This document shows positions 7,802-15,765 of a stretch of 64,000 nt of DNA, piece by piece. The notes below the pieces were generated by a model. It made no database searches, had not been told where the DNA came from, and saw only the letters and a list, made by a program, of their open reading frames with translations. Origin of the DNA: Candidatus Eremiobacteraceae bacterium (lineage in GTDB: Bacteria > Vulcanimicrobiota > Vulcanimicrobiia > Eremiobacterales > Eremiobacteraceae); assembly GCA_035295225.1 (NCBI GenBank), contig DATGJI010000055.1, positions 173,188 through 237,187 of the forward strand. The letters run 5' to 3'. Within the stretch, counting starts at the first letter, position 1. Every line of letters starts with the position of its first letter. A program made the position numbers and the translations under genes.

Positions 7802-9025
7802 TCAGCCGCGACGCCGAAGAGCGACGATGCGATCGAGGATCGTTCCCGCGACGTCCGCCTTTGACGCGCGCGGCACGTCCTGCTCGCCGCCCGGCCAAAA
7901 AATCCTTACTTCGTTCTCCGTAGAGGCAAACGCACCGCCGTTGCGTCCGATGCGGTTCACGACGATGCAATCCAACTTTTTGCGAGCAAGCTTCTCGCGC
8001 GCGTTGTTCTCGAGATCGTCTGTCTCGGCGGCGAATCCGACGACGAAGCAGCCCGGCGGCCGCCGTTGCGCGACGTCGGCGATGACATCCGGATTCGACG
8101 CGAGCTCCACATGCAGGTCTGCGTCGCGCTTTTTCGCCTTTTCCGCTGATTCGATCGCCGGCCGGAAATCCGCCACAGCCGCGGCGCCGATGAACAACGA
8201 CGAATCGGGCAAGCTTTCGAGGACTGCCGCATGCATCTCGCGCGCCGAGACGACGCGCACGATCCGTACCTCCGGCGGAACGCGGATCTCCGTCGGCCCG
8301 CTCACAAGCGTGACGGCAGCGCCGCGTCGGCGCGCTTCATCCGCAAGCGCGTATCCCATCCTGCCGGTGGAGGAATTGGACAGGAAGCGCGCCGGGTCGA
8401 GGAACTCGCGCGTCGGCCCGGCCGTGATCAGCACGCGCTCCCCCGTCATGCTCGCGCCGCGCCCGAGGACGCGAATCGCGGCGCGTACTATCGCATCTTC
8501 ATCCGCGAGGCGACCGTCGCCGAACTCGCCGCACGCCAAGAATCCGGCGGCCGGCATGACGAACTCCACGCCTCGCTTGGCAAGAGTCGCAAGATTATTC
8601 TGGGTGGCCTCGGCCTCGAGCATGGCCGTGTTCATCGCGTGTGCCACAAGGATGGGATTGCGCGTCGCGAGCGCGCACGTCGTGAGCAGATTGTCGGCGA
8701 TGCCGTGGGCAAGCTTGGCCAGCGTGTTCGCCGTGGCATTGAGGACGAGGAAGAGTTCCGATTTGCGCACCAGCGTGATGTGAGCGACCTGCCACGCCGT
8801 CCCCGCGTCGAACATCTCAGTGTGGACATCATTGCCGGAGACGGCCTGAAACGTAAGCGGCGTGACGAACTTGCGCGCCGGGTCGGTCAGGATCACGTGG
8901 ACGTCGGCGCCCGCCTGGCGCAGCTTGCTGACCACTCCAGCGCATTTGTAAGCGGCGATACCGCCGCAAACGCCGACGAGGATGGTCCGGCCGGCGAGGC
9001 TGGTTTTTTTTTCAGGTGTGCTCAT
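7802..9025 (-). CDS. coaBC: Bifunctional phosphopantothenoylcysteine decarboxylase / phosphopantothenate-cysteine ligase
   Basis: 407 residues, the normal size. The N-terminal flavoprotein CoaC domain (about 1-185) shows VGVCGGIAAYK, the active-site histidine in VAHITL, TANTLAKLAHGIADNLLTT and the ACGEFGDGRLA flap. The C-terminal CoaB domain (about 190-400) has ITAGPTREFLDPARFLSN, TGRMGYALADEA and FAAETDDL. Two usually firm motifs differ: the APATANT segment reads LNATANT, and the PAMNxxMW segment reads HAMNTAML, with His replacing Pro and Leu replacing Trp, although the essential Asn is kept. Together with panB, panC and coaX it covers most of the route to phosphopantetheine. Stop and coaX start are 3 bp apart. 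Confidence 0.95.
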   Translation of the reverse strand: MSTPEKKTSLAGRTILVGVCGGIAAYKCAGVVSKLRQAGADVHVILTDPARKFVTPLTFQAVSGNDVHTEMFDAGTAWQVAHITLVRKSELFLVLNATANTLAKLAHGIADNLLTTCALATRNPILVAHAMNTAMLEAEATQNNLATLAKRGVEFVMPAAGFLACGEFGDGRLADEDAIVRAAIRVLGRGASMTGERVLITAGPTREFLDPARFLSNSSTGRMGYALADEARRRGAAVTLVSGPTEIRVPPEVRIVRVVSAREMHAAVLESLPDSSLFIGAAAVADFRPAIESAEKAKKRDADLHVELASNPDVIADVAQRRPPGCFVVGFAAETDDLENNAREKLARKKLDCIVVNRIGRNGGAFASTENEVRIFWPGGEQDVPRASKADVAGTILDRIVALRRRG

Positions 9026-9067
9026 GGGTGGGTGCGGTTGCTTAGTCGGCCCATCAGACCGGCCCTC

Positions 9068-9904
9068 CTACGGCGTACGCACTTCCATGTTATCGATGAG
9101 ACGCGTCGCACCGCAGTAGGCTGCACCGACGACAAGCAGCTCCGCGCCGGCGGGCGCGAACTCAAGCGGTTCGAATGCGCCGGAATCCACGACCGCCACG
9201 TAGTCGTTTCGCAGCGGCGCCAAATCGGGGAGCGATTCGCGGATGAGCGCGGCGATGTCGCGCCGTCCGTCGCGAAGACCATCTGCGATCGTACGAAGAA
9301 CGCGCGAGAGCCGCACCGCTTCGCGGCGCTCCTCATCGCTTAGATAGGCATTGCGCGATGAGAGTGCGAGACCGTCGGAGTCGCGCACGATCGGGCACTG
9401 GACGATCTCGACCGGCAGATCCATCTCGGCTGTCATGCGACGCACAACGGCAAGCTGCTGTGCGTCCTTCTGACCGAAGTACGCGCGTTGCGGCCTGATG
9501 ACATCGAAGAGTTTGTGCACGATGGTGGCCACGCCGCGAAAATGACCGGGGCGGCGCTCGCCTTCCAGATGAGCGGCGATCGCGCCGACCTCCACAGCCG
9601 TTGGCGCGTTAGCTCCGACGAGTTCTTCGTCCGATGGTGCGAACAAAAGATCCGCGCCCGCAGCTTCCAACAGAGCGGCATCGCGTTCGAACGTGCGCGG
9701 ATAGCGCGAGAAATCTTCGCCGGGCGCGAACTGCAACGGGTTGACGTAGAGCGAAACAACGACGGATTCGCATTCGGCGCGCGCGCGCTCCACAAGCGAC
9801 GTGTGGCCGGCGTGCAGCGCACCCATCGTGGGCACGAACCCGACTGGCGCGCGCAAATCGGCGCGCTCGGCGCGCGCCTGCGCGACGGAACGAGCGACCT
9901 TCAC
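9068..9904 (-). CDS. panC: Pantoate-beta-alanine ligase (pantothenate synthetase)
   Basis: 278 residues; joins pantoate and beta-alanine using ATP. The nucleotidyltransferase signature PTMGALHAGH is at residues 25-34. LYVNPLQFAPGEDFSRYPR, GVATIVHKLF, YFGQKDAQQLAVVRRM and the KMSKS-like LSSRN (about 186) follow in the expected order. It starts with GTG, 3 bp after the panB stop. A 42-bp gap separates it from coaBC. Nothing unusual in key residues. Confidence 0.96.
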   Translation of the reverse strand: MKVARSVAQARAERADLRAPVGFVPTMGALHAGHTSLVERARAECESVVVSLYVNPLQFAPGEDFSRYPRTFERDAALLEAAGADLLFAPSDEELVGANAPTAVEVGAIAAHLEGERRPGHFRGVATIVHKLFDVIRPQRAYFGQKDAQQLAVVRRMTAEMDLPVEIVQCPIVRDSDGLALSSRNAYLSDEERREAVRLSRVLRTIADGLRDGRRDIAALIRESLPDLAPLRNDYVAVVDSGAFEPLEFAPAGAELLVVGAAYCGATRLIDNMEVRTP

Positions 9905-9907
9905 GCG

Positions 9908-10759
9908 CTATGGCGTCGAGGGGTCGACGGACACGCTCTTCGTCTTTTGCGTGCGTTGCTGCGCCGTTTCCACTTCGTTTTCCGGGCCCGGGAAGGCGAG
10001 GCTGCGAACGTCCGTTATGTACTGTCGCAACGCTTTGAGACCGTCATCGTAGAAATGCGCGTAGCGCTTGGCATGTCTGGGCAGATATCCGGTCGACAAA
10101 CCGAGCAGATCGTTGATCACGCTCACCTGGCCGTCGCAGCCTGCGCCTGCGCCGATGCCGATCGTGGGGCATGCGACCGCTTCCGTCACGCACTCGGCGA
10201 CGGCACTGGGCACGCACTCCAAGACGATCGCGAAACATCCCGCATCGGCGATCGCGCGCGCGTTTTCGATGAGCGTTGCCGCCGCCGTGGCGGTCTTGGC
10301 CTGCGCGCGGAAGCCTCCAAGAGCGTGGACGGACTGGGGTGTCAGGCCGAGGTGCCCCATCACGGGTATGCCTGTCGCCACGAGACGTGCTACCAACGCC
10401 GGATCACTGCCGCCCTCGATCTTGACGGCATGCGCGCCGGCCTCTTTGAGAAACATACCGGCATTGCGCACCGCGTCGTCGTGCCCGCATTGATAGGAGA
10501 GAAACGGCATGTCGGCGATGACGAATGCTCCTCGCGCTCCGCGCACGACCGACCGCGTGTGATAGAGCATCTCGTCCATCGTCACCGGCAGCGTCGTATC
10601 GTGGCCGCCGAACACCATGCCGGCCGAATCGCCGACGAGGATCGCATCTGCGCCCGCCGCGTGCACCATCGCCGCCACGAGGGCGTCGTACGCGGTGAGC
10701 ACGGCGATCTTCTCGCGGCGCTTCTTCTTCTCGAAAAACGTGTTGATGGTGACGGGCAT
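9908..10759 (-). CDS. panB: 3-methyl-2-oxobutanoate hydroxymethyltransferase
   Basis: 283 residues; makes ketopantoate from alpha-ketoisovalerate and methylene-tetrahydrofolate. Mg ligands are seen in LVGDSAGMV (about residue 42), IADMPF (about 81) and VKIEGG (about 113), with the catalytic Glu in LECVPS (about 180). GHLGLTPQ and IGIGAGAGCDGQVSVIND are also typical. The C-terminal 25 residues (rich in Gln, Thr and Ser) extend past the conserved fold. The gene follows the FHA gene after 7 bp and precedes panC by 3 bp. Confidence 0.96.
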   Translation of the reverse strand: MPVTINTFFEKKKRREKIAVLTAYDALVAAMVHAAGADAILVGDSAGMVFGGHDTTLPVTMDEMLYHTRSVVRGARGAFVIADMPFLSYQCGHDDAVRNAGMFLKEAGAHAVKIEGGSDPALVARLVATGIPVMGHLGLTPQSVHALGGFRAQAKTATAAATLIENARAIADAGCFAIVLECVPSAVAECVTEAVACPTIGIGAGAGCDGQVSVINDLLGLSTGYLPRHAKRYAHFYDDGLKALRQYITDVRSLAFPGPENEVETAQQRTQKTKSVSVDPSTP

Positions 10760-10766
10760 TTGTGGA

Positions 10767-11072
10767 CTACGCTTTCAGGTCGTCGGTTGACTTGCGGATG
10801 CAGAGCATCGTTCGGCCTACGATGAACGGCTGGCCCAGCGCGATGCGCGTGGCGGACTCGATCGCGGCCCCGTCCACGATTGTGCCGTTGCGGCTGCCGA
10901 GATCCGCTACGACGAGGTTCTCATCTTCAATGCTGACGCGAGCGTGAGACCGAGATGCCGCACGATCGGTCGGCAGCGCGGCGCCTTCGGCGTCGCGGCC
11001 GATAATGATGTCCCGGGAAAACGGCCACCGTTTGCCGTCCTGTGGGCCGTTCATCGCTTCGAGCTCATACAT
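10767..11072 (-). CDS. Small FHA-domain protein
   Basis: 101 residues made almost entirely of one forkhead-associated domain, a phosphothreonine-binding fold. The canonical residues are present: IIIGRDAEG (Gly-Arg), SRSHARVS (Ser and His) and LGSRNGTIVDG. There is no signal peptide, membrane segment or second domain. It is the first gene of the pantothenate/CoA operon, 7 bp before panB, so it should be made with those enzymes. That suggests a Ser/Thr-kinase-dependent control point or scaffold, but the partner is unknown. Confidence 0.9.
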   Translation of the reverse strand: MYELEAMNGPQDGKRWPFSRDIIIGRDAEGAALPTDRAASRSHARVSIEDENLVVADLGSRNGTIVDGAAIESATRIALGQPFIVGRTMLCIRKSTDDLKA

Positions 11073-11210
11073 ACGGACCTGCGATTTCGGTGGGTTGCAG
11101 CCTGCCTCCCGCGGCTGTCTTATTCGGTGACGAGCCTAAGTTTATCGTCCGAAGCGGCCGAAACTGTATAGAGAAGGCGACCACCTGAAGCGCCGGAGTT
11201 GTATATTGCT

Positions 11211-11435
11211 GTGGATGACCCGAGCGTGAGCCAGATTCACGAATCCGACATACTGGAAATAGATCCGGAAGCGCTTCGGGAAGCTGAGCGCGTTTTTGCG
11301 CAGGGCATCCTCGACACGATGGCCGGCAAACAAGTCGTGCGCGCATCATACGAAGAGACGCGGGTTGTCGTCACGATGACCGACGGCTGCGAATACTACT
11401 TCTACGGCTTTATGGGTGAATCGCGCGGCGACTGA
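11211..11435 (+). CDS. Small acidic hypothetical protein
   Basis: About 74 residues from GTG at 11211, or 78 from TTG at 11199; GGAG at 11195-11198 suits the GTG better. The sequence is acidic, with IHESDILEIDPEALREAE and a C-terminal VVTMTDGCEYYFYGFMGES. I recognise no family. It is divergent from the FHA gene and is followed by a clear hairpin with a T-run, which supports a short transcription unit. Confidence 0.5.
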   Translation: MDDPSVSQIHESDILEIDPEALREAERVFAQGILDTMAGKQVVRASYEETRVVVTMTDGCEYYFYGFMGESRGD

Positions 11436-11448
11436 CCAACACAAATGT

Positions 11449-11477
11449 AGGGCGGACCTTTATGGTCCGCCTTTTTT
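11449..11477 (+). terminator. Family B repeat acting as intrinsic terminator
   Basis: Stem GGCGGACC (11451-11458), loop TTTAT, GGTCCGCC (11464-11471), followed at once by six T. This is a textbook rho-independent terminator 15 bp after the stop of the small acidic gene, built from a family B repeat. Confidence 0.85.
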
Positions 11478-11485
11478 ATTGAAGG

Positions 11486-11505
11486 GGGCCGACGCCAGTC
11501 GGCCC
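11486..11505. repeat. Family A palindromic repeat
   Basis: GGGCCGAC, loop GCCA, GTCGGCCC. It lies 20 bp downstream of the PilZ gene stop (minus strand), next to the family B terminator of the convergent gene, so each convergent transcript gets its own hairpin. Confidence 0.85.
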
Positions 11506-11525
11506 TCGTTAACGTCGTTTACGAT

Positions 11526-11879
11526 CTACGCGCGGCGCTGCGAGTCTTGGGTCTCGACAAATCCGGCGATCGCGCTTCGATCGCCCGGATCGATGGACGT
11601 GAACGCGATGCCGTGATGGAACTTCTGCTCGTTGCGCGCGAAGAAACTCAAGACGACTCGGCCCTTGGCCTGCACCGTGCGTTCAGTTCCGGGGAGGTGG
11701 AATTTGAGGCCGACCGCCGCTCTTGGCGGCAGATCGTACGATGCTACGAGGCGCATGCCGCCTGCGCCGAGGTCGAACACCGAACCGTCGTGCGGCTGCG
11801 GCTCTCCCTCAAGCGAAAATTCGACCGGCAATGAGACGGCCACGCGGACGTATTGGCGCCTGCTCAGCTCACCGTTCAT
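11526..11879 (-). CDS. PilZ domain protein
   Basis: 117 residues forming a single PilZ domain, the common c-di-GMP receptor fold. The N-terminal arginine motif RRQYVRV (RxxxR) is at residues 7-13. The second motif, normally (D/N)xSxxG, reads DLGAGGMRL, so the serine is replaced by glycine. PVEFSLEGE and VVLSFFAR strands fit the beta-barrel. With RxxxR intact it may still bind c-di-GMP, perhaps weakly. It stands alone and is divergent from the small Gln-rich gene to the right. Confidence 0.87.
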   Translation of the reverse strand: MNGELSRRQYVRVAVSLPVEFSLEGEPQPHDGSVFDLGAGGMRLVASYDLPPRAAVGLKFHLPGTERTVQAKGRVVLSFFARNEQKFHHGIAFTSIDPGDRSAIAGFVETQDSQRRA

Positions 11880-12003
11880 GCGGCCTAGTATTCTCGCGAT
11901 GGCCGCAAGCGCCTGCCGTTTAGGCCGCCACTTGCCCAGCGCGAATACGCAGGTGATAGCGCCAAACGATCAGCACAAAACGTACGGGAGTGACCGCATC
12001 ACT

Positions 12004-12357
12004 ATGATGGACTTCACATCGCCGATCGACAGCACTTCGGGCTACTCGGGCTATGGCGCGTTGGAGCAAGAAGACCCGTTTGCGTCGCAGTCATCTGCCT
12101 GGCCGCTGAGCGATGAGGCAACGCAGCCGGTCGCCTTCCAAACGCCGGATTCCAACTATTGTTTCGGCGATCAAGACGACTCGGAAATCGCCGCGCTCCA
12201 AAGGCAGCTCGCTCGGCAGCAGAACGAGATCGACCAGCTGCAGCGCGAATATCGAGGCGGCGGGGGCACTGAGCCGCAACCGCCGCGATGCGAGGGACCT
12301 CCGCGCGGCCGGATCATGCAGCCCTTCGAAGCATCTGCGCAGCGGCCGGAACTTTAA
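12004..12357 (+). CDS. Hypothetical protein, disordered with short coiled coil
   Basis: 117 residues from the double ATG at 12004/12007. The N-terminal 60 residues are rich in Ser, Gly, Asp and Gln without hydrophobic core. Residues 61-82 (SEIAALQRQLARQQNEIDQL) form a clear heptad-like coiled coil, followed by a Gly/Pro/Arg tail. No known family. A weak GGGAG lies about 14 nt upstream of the start. The open frame extends further upstream, but that part is antisense to the PilZ gene and looks like shadow. Its TAA stop shares the TTAA at 12354-12357 with the stop of the convergent PLP-enzyme gene. Confidence 0.5.
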   Translation: MMDFTSPIDSTSGYSGYGALEQEDPFASQSSAWPLSDEATQPVAFQTPDSNYCFGDQDDSEIAALQRQLARQQNEIDQLQREYRGGGGTEPQPPRCEGPPRGRIMQPFEASAQRPEL

Positions 12358-13622
12358 CCGGTCGCTTCAACTTCGTTGGCGGCGCTTATCGCTGCGAGAA
12401 GTCCGTGGCTTGAATCCAGGCCGCCCTGCACATACACTTCAAAAGGTTCGCGCACCGGCGCATCGCACGACAGCTCCATCGTTGAGCCCGAGACGAAAGC
12501 GCCGTCGGCCATCAGCACCGGATCTGCATAACCGGGCACCGCGCCAGGCACGGGCGTAACGCGCGCGTTGACGGGCAACATGCGCTGCAGACCGCGCGCG
12601 AACGCCGACAGTTTTTCCGGTGAGCCCAGCCGCAGCGCTTGGATCGTGTCTGTGCGCGTCGCGCCGCATTCGGGATCCACACTGTAGCCCAACTCGGCGA
12701 ACAAGGCGGCGATGAAGTCCATGATCTTCAAACTCTCGGCGACTGCGCGCGGGGCACGGTGAAGTCCGGCGAGCAGCGAGCGGATCGCGCCCAAGGTCGG
12801 TCCCACGGCTGCGCCCAAGCCCGGCGCGAAAACGCGCTCGGCGACGCGATCGACGATCGCTCTCGAGCCGGCTACATAGGCCCCGGATTCCGCTAAACCG
12901 CCGCCGGGGTTCTTGATAAGCGAGCCGACCACGGCATCGGCGCCGACTGCGCACGGTTCGAGCGGCTCCACAAGTTCGCCGTAACAATTGTCAACGATGA
13001 CAGCGGCGTTCGGCGCACGCTCACGGATGGAGTGTACGAGCCATTCGATCGAAGCGATGTCGAGCGACGGACGGACGGCGTAGCCGCGCGATCGCTGCAC
13101 GAAGACGACGTCAGGCGCGCGATCGAGGGCGGCGACGAGATCGGCGGTCGCGGGCCGTGCTCCCGATGTCCACGGCGCCTCGTCATAGCTGATCCCCTGG
13201 CTGCACAGGCCGCGCGGATGATCGACGAGCGACATCCGCAGCGTATCGTAAGGTCGGCCCGTCGCGCTGAGCAACCGCATGCCCGGTGCGAGCAAGGCGG
13301 CGAGCGTGGCGACGATCGCCTGCGTGCCGCTTGCAAGCTGAATGCGCGCGAGCGCGGTTTCAGCATCCATGACGTCCGCTAGAAGCCGCTCATACGCTTC
13401 TCGTCCGCGATCGTGATAACCGTAACCGGTCGTGCCCGCCAAGTGACCGTCGTGCAGATCGGCTTTGGCAAACGCGCGCCGCACTTTCGAAAATACGGCG
13501 AATGCTTGTTCTTCGCGTTCGCGCCACGCCGGGAGCGCGCGCTCGATTGCCGCTTCCGCCGCATTGCCGACCCGTTTGCCGACGTCGAGATCGGCAATCG
13601 CGGCGCGGAGCCTATCGATCAT
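12354..13622 (-). CDS. Methionine gamma-lyase-like PLP enzyme (YnbB / 'aluminium resistance' family)
   Basis: 422 residues of the Cys/Met-metabolism PLP family, in the branch long annotated as aluminium resistance protein or YnbB. Visible are GTTGYGYHDRGREAYE, the cofactor-stacking segment ASGTQAIVA, the cofactor aspartate in IVDNCYGELVEP (about 216), the PLP lysine in GSLIKNPGGG (about 238) and CGATRTDTIQALRLG. The real substrate of this branch is not established. It overlaps the orphan EIIC gene by 11 bp and is the third gene of a three-gene operon. Its stop lies in the TTAA shared with the convergent gene. Confidence 0.88.
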   Translation of the reverse strand: MIDRLRAAIADLDVGKRVGNAAEAAIERALPAWREREEQAFAVFSKVRRAFAKADLHDGHLAGTTGYGYHDRGREAYERLLADVMDAETALARIQLASGTQAIVATLAALLAPGMRLLSATGRPYDTLRMSLVDHPRGLCSQGISYDEAPWTSGARPATADLVAALDRAPDVVFVQRSRGYAVRPSLDIASIEWLVHSIRERAPNAAVIVDNCYGELVEPLEPCAVGADAVVGSLIKNPGGGLAESGAYVAGSRAIVDRVAERVFAPGLGAAVGPTLGAIRSLLAGLHRAPRAVAESLKIMDFIAALFAELGYSVDPECGATRTDTIQALRLGSPEKLSAFARGLQRMLPVNARVTPVPGAVPGYADPVLMADGAFVSGSTMELSCDAPVREPFEVYVQGGLDSSHGLLAAISAANEVEATG

Positions 13623-14910
13623 CGTGGGTGTCGCCGAGAAGCCGTTCGGGATGGCGCTCCACTTCGAGCTCGTGCTCGCGGATCGCCGTGGCCGAACGGA
13701 CGAGTTCTTCGGCTTGTTCCGGTTCGCGGCTGATGGATGATTCGAACGAGCGCAGAAACGGCGCGTACGCGATCGCGCCGATGATGACGTTCACCGCGAT
13801 CAAGACGACGGCGCGCCAGTCGCGCCCGGTCAGAATCCATGCGCTGACGAATGCCGGCAGCAGATTGATGGGCGGTATCCAGAAGACCGTCTTGTCGACG
13901 AATCCGAACGCCATCGCGGCGTACGTCAACGTGGCGAGGATGAGCGGCACTCCGACGAACGGCAACGCGAGGGTTGGATTCATGACGAGCGGCATGCCGA
14001 AGATCAGCGGCTCATTGATGTTAGCGAGCGACGGAACGAGCGAGGCCAGCGCGAGCTTGCGGAGCCGGGCGACGCGTGAACGCAGCATGAGCAGCGCCAG
14101 TGAAAGCGTCGCGCCCGATCCGCCCGGGAAATAGAATACCGCGAGCGCGATCGTGACGATGTGCGGGGGCGTCTGATGGTTCAAGTATGCTTGGCTGTTC
14201 TGATCGAGCGCATGCAGATACACCGGCGTGATGATCGCCGAAAGAAACGCGGGACCATGCACGCCGGCGCACCAGAGCAGCGTTTGCAGCAGCACGACGA
14301 TGAGGAGCCCGGGTAACGTGTCGCCGACCGCGACCAACGGCTTGATGATCGGCAAGAGCAAGTTGGCAAGACTGAAGCCTGCCGCTGCCGGCAGAACGAA
14401 TAAGGCTGCAGATGCTGCGGTCGCCGCCGCCGCCGCCTCGAAGCGCGGCAGCAGCCCATAGGCGATGCGCAGGCATTGAGCGGTTACGAGCGCCACGATG
14501 AGCCCGAGGAAAATGCTCGTCGACGCGATCTGCACGATCGCAGTCCACGGATGCAGCCTCGATTCCGCCGGCAACGAGATGTAGAACGCGCCTAAGCTCA
14601 GGACGACGGCGAGAGCGCGATCGTAGCCGAATGTGCGCGCGAGACGTTCGGCGAGAAAAGCGGCGAGCGCCACTCCCATCGCGCCGAAACCTGCGCGGTA
14701 TGCCGCGAAGAACGACGTCGTGAGGTCTGCTCCGTGCCCAACTCCCCAAGCGACCGCCGTCACCGCGACGAGGGCGGCAAACGACGGGCCGATCGCCTCG
14801 CGCACGGCCGCCATGTGCGGCTCGTCGGCGGCGCGGCGAAGCGCGGGAAAGAACCGCTGCTCTAGCGCGGCCACCGCCTGCTCGAATCGGCCGATGCGGC
14901 CGACGCTCAA
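13612..14910 (-). CDS. PTS EIIC-like sugar permease without partner PTS domains
   Basis: 432 residues and about ten membrane segments. The EIIC signature INEPLIFGMPLVMNPTLALP is at about residue 300-320, and the preceding GVHGPAFLSAIITPVYLHAL matches the lactose/cellobiose (CelB/LacE) group. The N-terminal cytoplasmic helix RFEQAVAALEQRFFPAL is also typical. Neither the gene nor its neighbours encode EIIA, EIIB, HPr or EI, so sugar phosphorylation cannot be inferred; it may work as a facilitator or use distant partners. Start is TTG, 12 bp after the amidotransferase stop. Its 3' end overlaps the PLP-enzyme gene. Confidence 0.85.
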   Translation of the reverse strand: MSVGRIGRFEQAVAALEQRFFPALRRAADEPHMAAVREAIGPSFAALVAVTAVAWGVGHGADLTTSFFAAYRAGFGAMGVALAAFLAERLARTFGYDRALAVVLSLGAFYISLPAESRLHPWTAIVQIASTSIFLGLIVALVTAQCLRIAYGLLPRFEAAAAATAASAALFVLPAAAGFSLANLLLPIIKPLVAVGDTLPGLLIVVLLQTLLWCAGVHGPAFLSAIITPVYLHALDQNSQAYLNHQTPPHIVTIALAVFYFPGGSGATLSLALLMLRSRVARLRKLALASLVPSLANINEPLIFGMPLVMNPTLALPFVGVPLILATLTYAAMAFGFVDKTVFWIPPINLLPAFVSAWILTGRDWRAVVLIAVNVIIGAIAYAPFLRSFESSISREPEQAEELVRSATAIREHELEVERHPERLLGDTHDDR

Positions 14911-14922
14911 TGCGCGACGGTC

Positions 14923-15684
14923 CTACGCGGACCCGGCGGTGGTTGTTTTGGCGCGCACCCGAGCGCGCTCGGCCGCGTGCTCGACCAGCGCGCGGAACAG
15001 ACGCCGGCTCGGCTCGTCGCGTCCGACGAGTTCCTCTGGATGCCACTGCACGCCGACGTAAAAAGGATGTCCGTCCGCTTCGACGCCTTCGATCGTGCCG
15101 TCGCGCGCTTTGGCGACGACGCGCAACCCGTACGCGACGCGGCGCAACGCTTGATGGTGCATCGTATTCGTCTCGATGCAAACGGCGTCGACGACCTGCG
15201 CGAGCGCGGAGTTCGTCTGGATATCGACGGGATGCGTGGGTTCCTGGCGCGAGTGACCGGGAGTCTGCTGATGTTCGACCGCGTGGCCGTCCGCGGAGTC
15301 GTAAAGATCTTCGATGTCTTCAAAAAGCGTGCCGCCGAGCGCGACGTTGACCACTTGGCAGCCGCGGCAGATCGCAAGCGTCGGTATGCCCTCGCGCTTT
15401 GCGACGCGAGCCGCCTCCAGCTCGAGCGTGTCTCGATCGGCAGACGATTGATCGATCGACGGATGCGGCCGGCCGCCGTATTCATCCGGCGAAACGTCGC
15501 CGCCGCCCGGAAGCAGCAAGCCGTCGTACTCCGAGATGATCGTCGCGATTTGTTCGGGCGTGAAATTTCCGTAGACGAGCGTCGGTTCTCCGCCGGCTTG
15601 TTCGACGGCGTGGCGATAGGTGGCCCAATGGTCGCGCGCCGCGGCTTCATCCATGCCGACGGTGATCGCGATTGATGGTTTCAT
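14923..15684 (-). CDS. Class I glutamine amidotransferase, peptidase C26 (PuuD-like)
   Basis: 253 residues, similar to gamma-glutamyl-GABA hydrolase PuuD. The nucleophile is in AICRGCQVVNVALGG (about residue 105), the catalytic His and Glu in GVQWHPEE (about 216), and the oxyanion segment LLLPGGGDVSPDEYGG is at about 57-72. PuuD-type enzymes release glutamate from gamma-glutamyl amides. In this operon, with an EIIC permease and a PLP lyase, it might process a transported gamma-glutamyl compound, but that is inference. ATG start; no obvious Shine-Dalgarno. Confidence 0.88.
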   Translation of the reverse strand: MKPSIAITVGMDEAAARDHWATYRHAVEQAGGEPTLVYGNFTPEQIATIISEYDGLLLPGGGDVSPDEYGGRPHPSIDQSSADRDTLELEAARVAKREGIPTLAICRGCQVVNVALGGTLFEDIEDLYDSADGHAVEHQQTPGHSRQEPTHPVDIQTNSALAQVVDAVCIETNTMHHQALRRVAYGLRVVAKARDGTIEGVEADGHPFYVGVQWHPEELVGRDEPSRRLFRALVEHAAERARVRAKTTTAGSA

Positions 15685-15710
15685 CGAGCGAGGGATTCCA
15701 GGGAAAATAT

Positions 15711-15752
15711 AGGGCGGACCTTTATATTATAGAGGGCAAGCGATGCTTGCCC
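15711..15752. repeat. Half family B repeat followed by family C palindrome
   Basis: The segment starts with AGGGCGGACCTTTAT, the left half of a family B repeat that lacks its right arm. It continues with the complete family C palindrome GGGCAAGC, loop GAT, GCTTGCCC (15734-15752). The C hairpin lies 13 bp after the lexA stop on the minus strand. The truncated B copy shows these units can decay or recombine. Confidence 0.75.
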
Positions 15753-15765
15753 TGCTACGACCGAT

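Noticed and set aside
9026..9067. Degenerate family A-like GTCGGCCC between panC and coaBC
   Set aside because: Only one arm resembles the repeat; there is no matching partner arm, so it is not counted.
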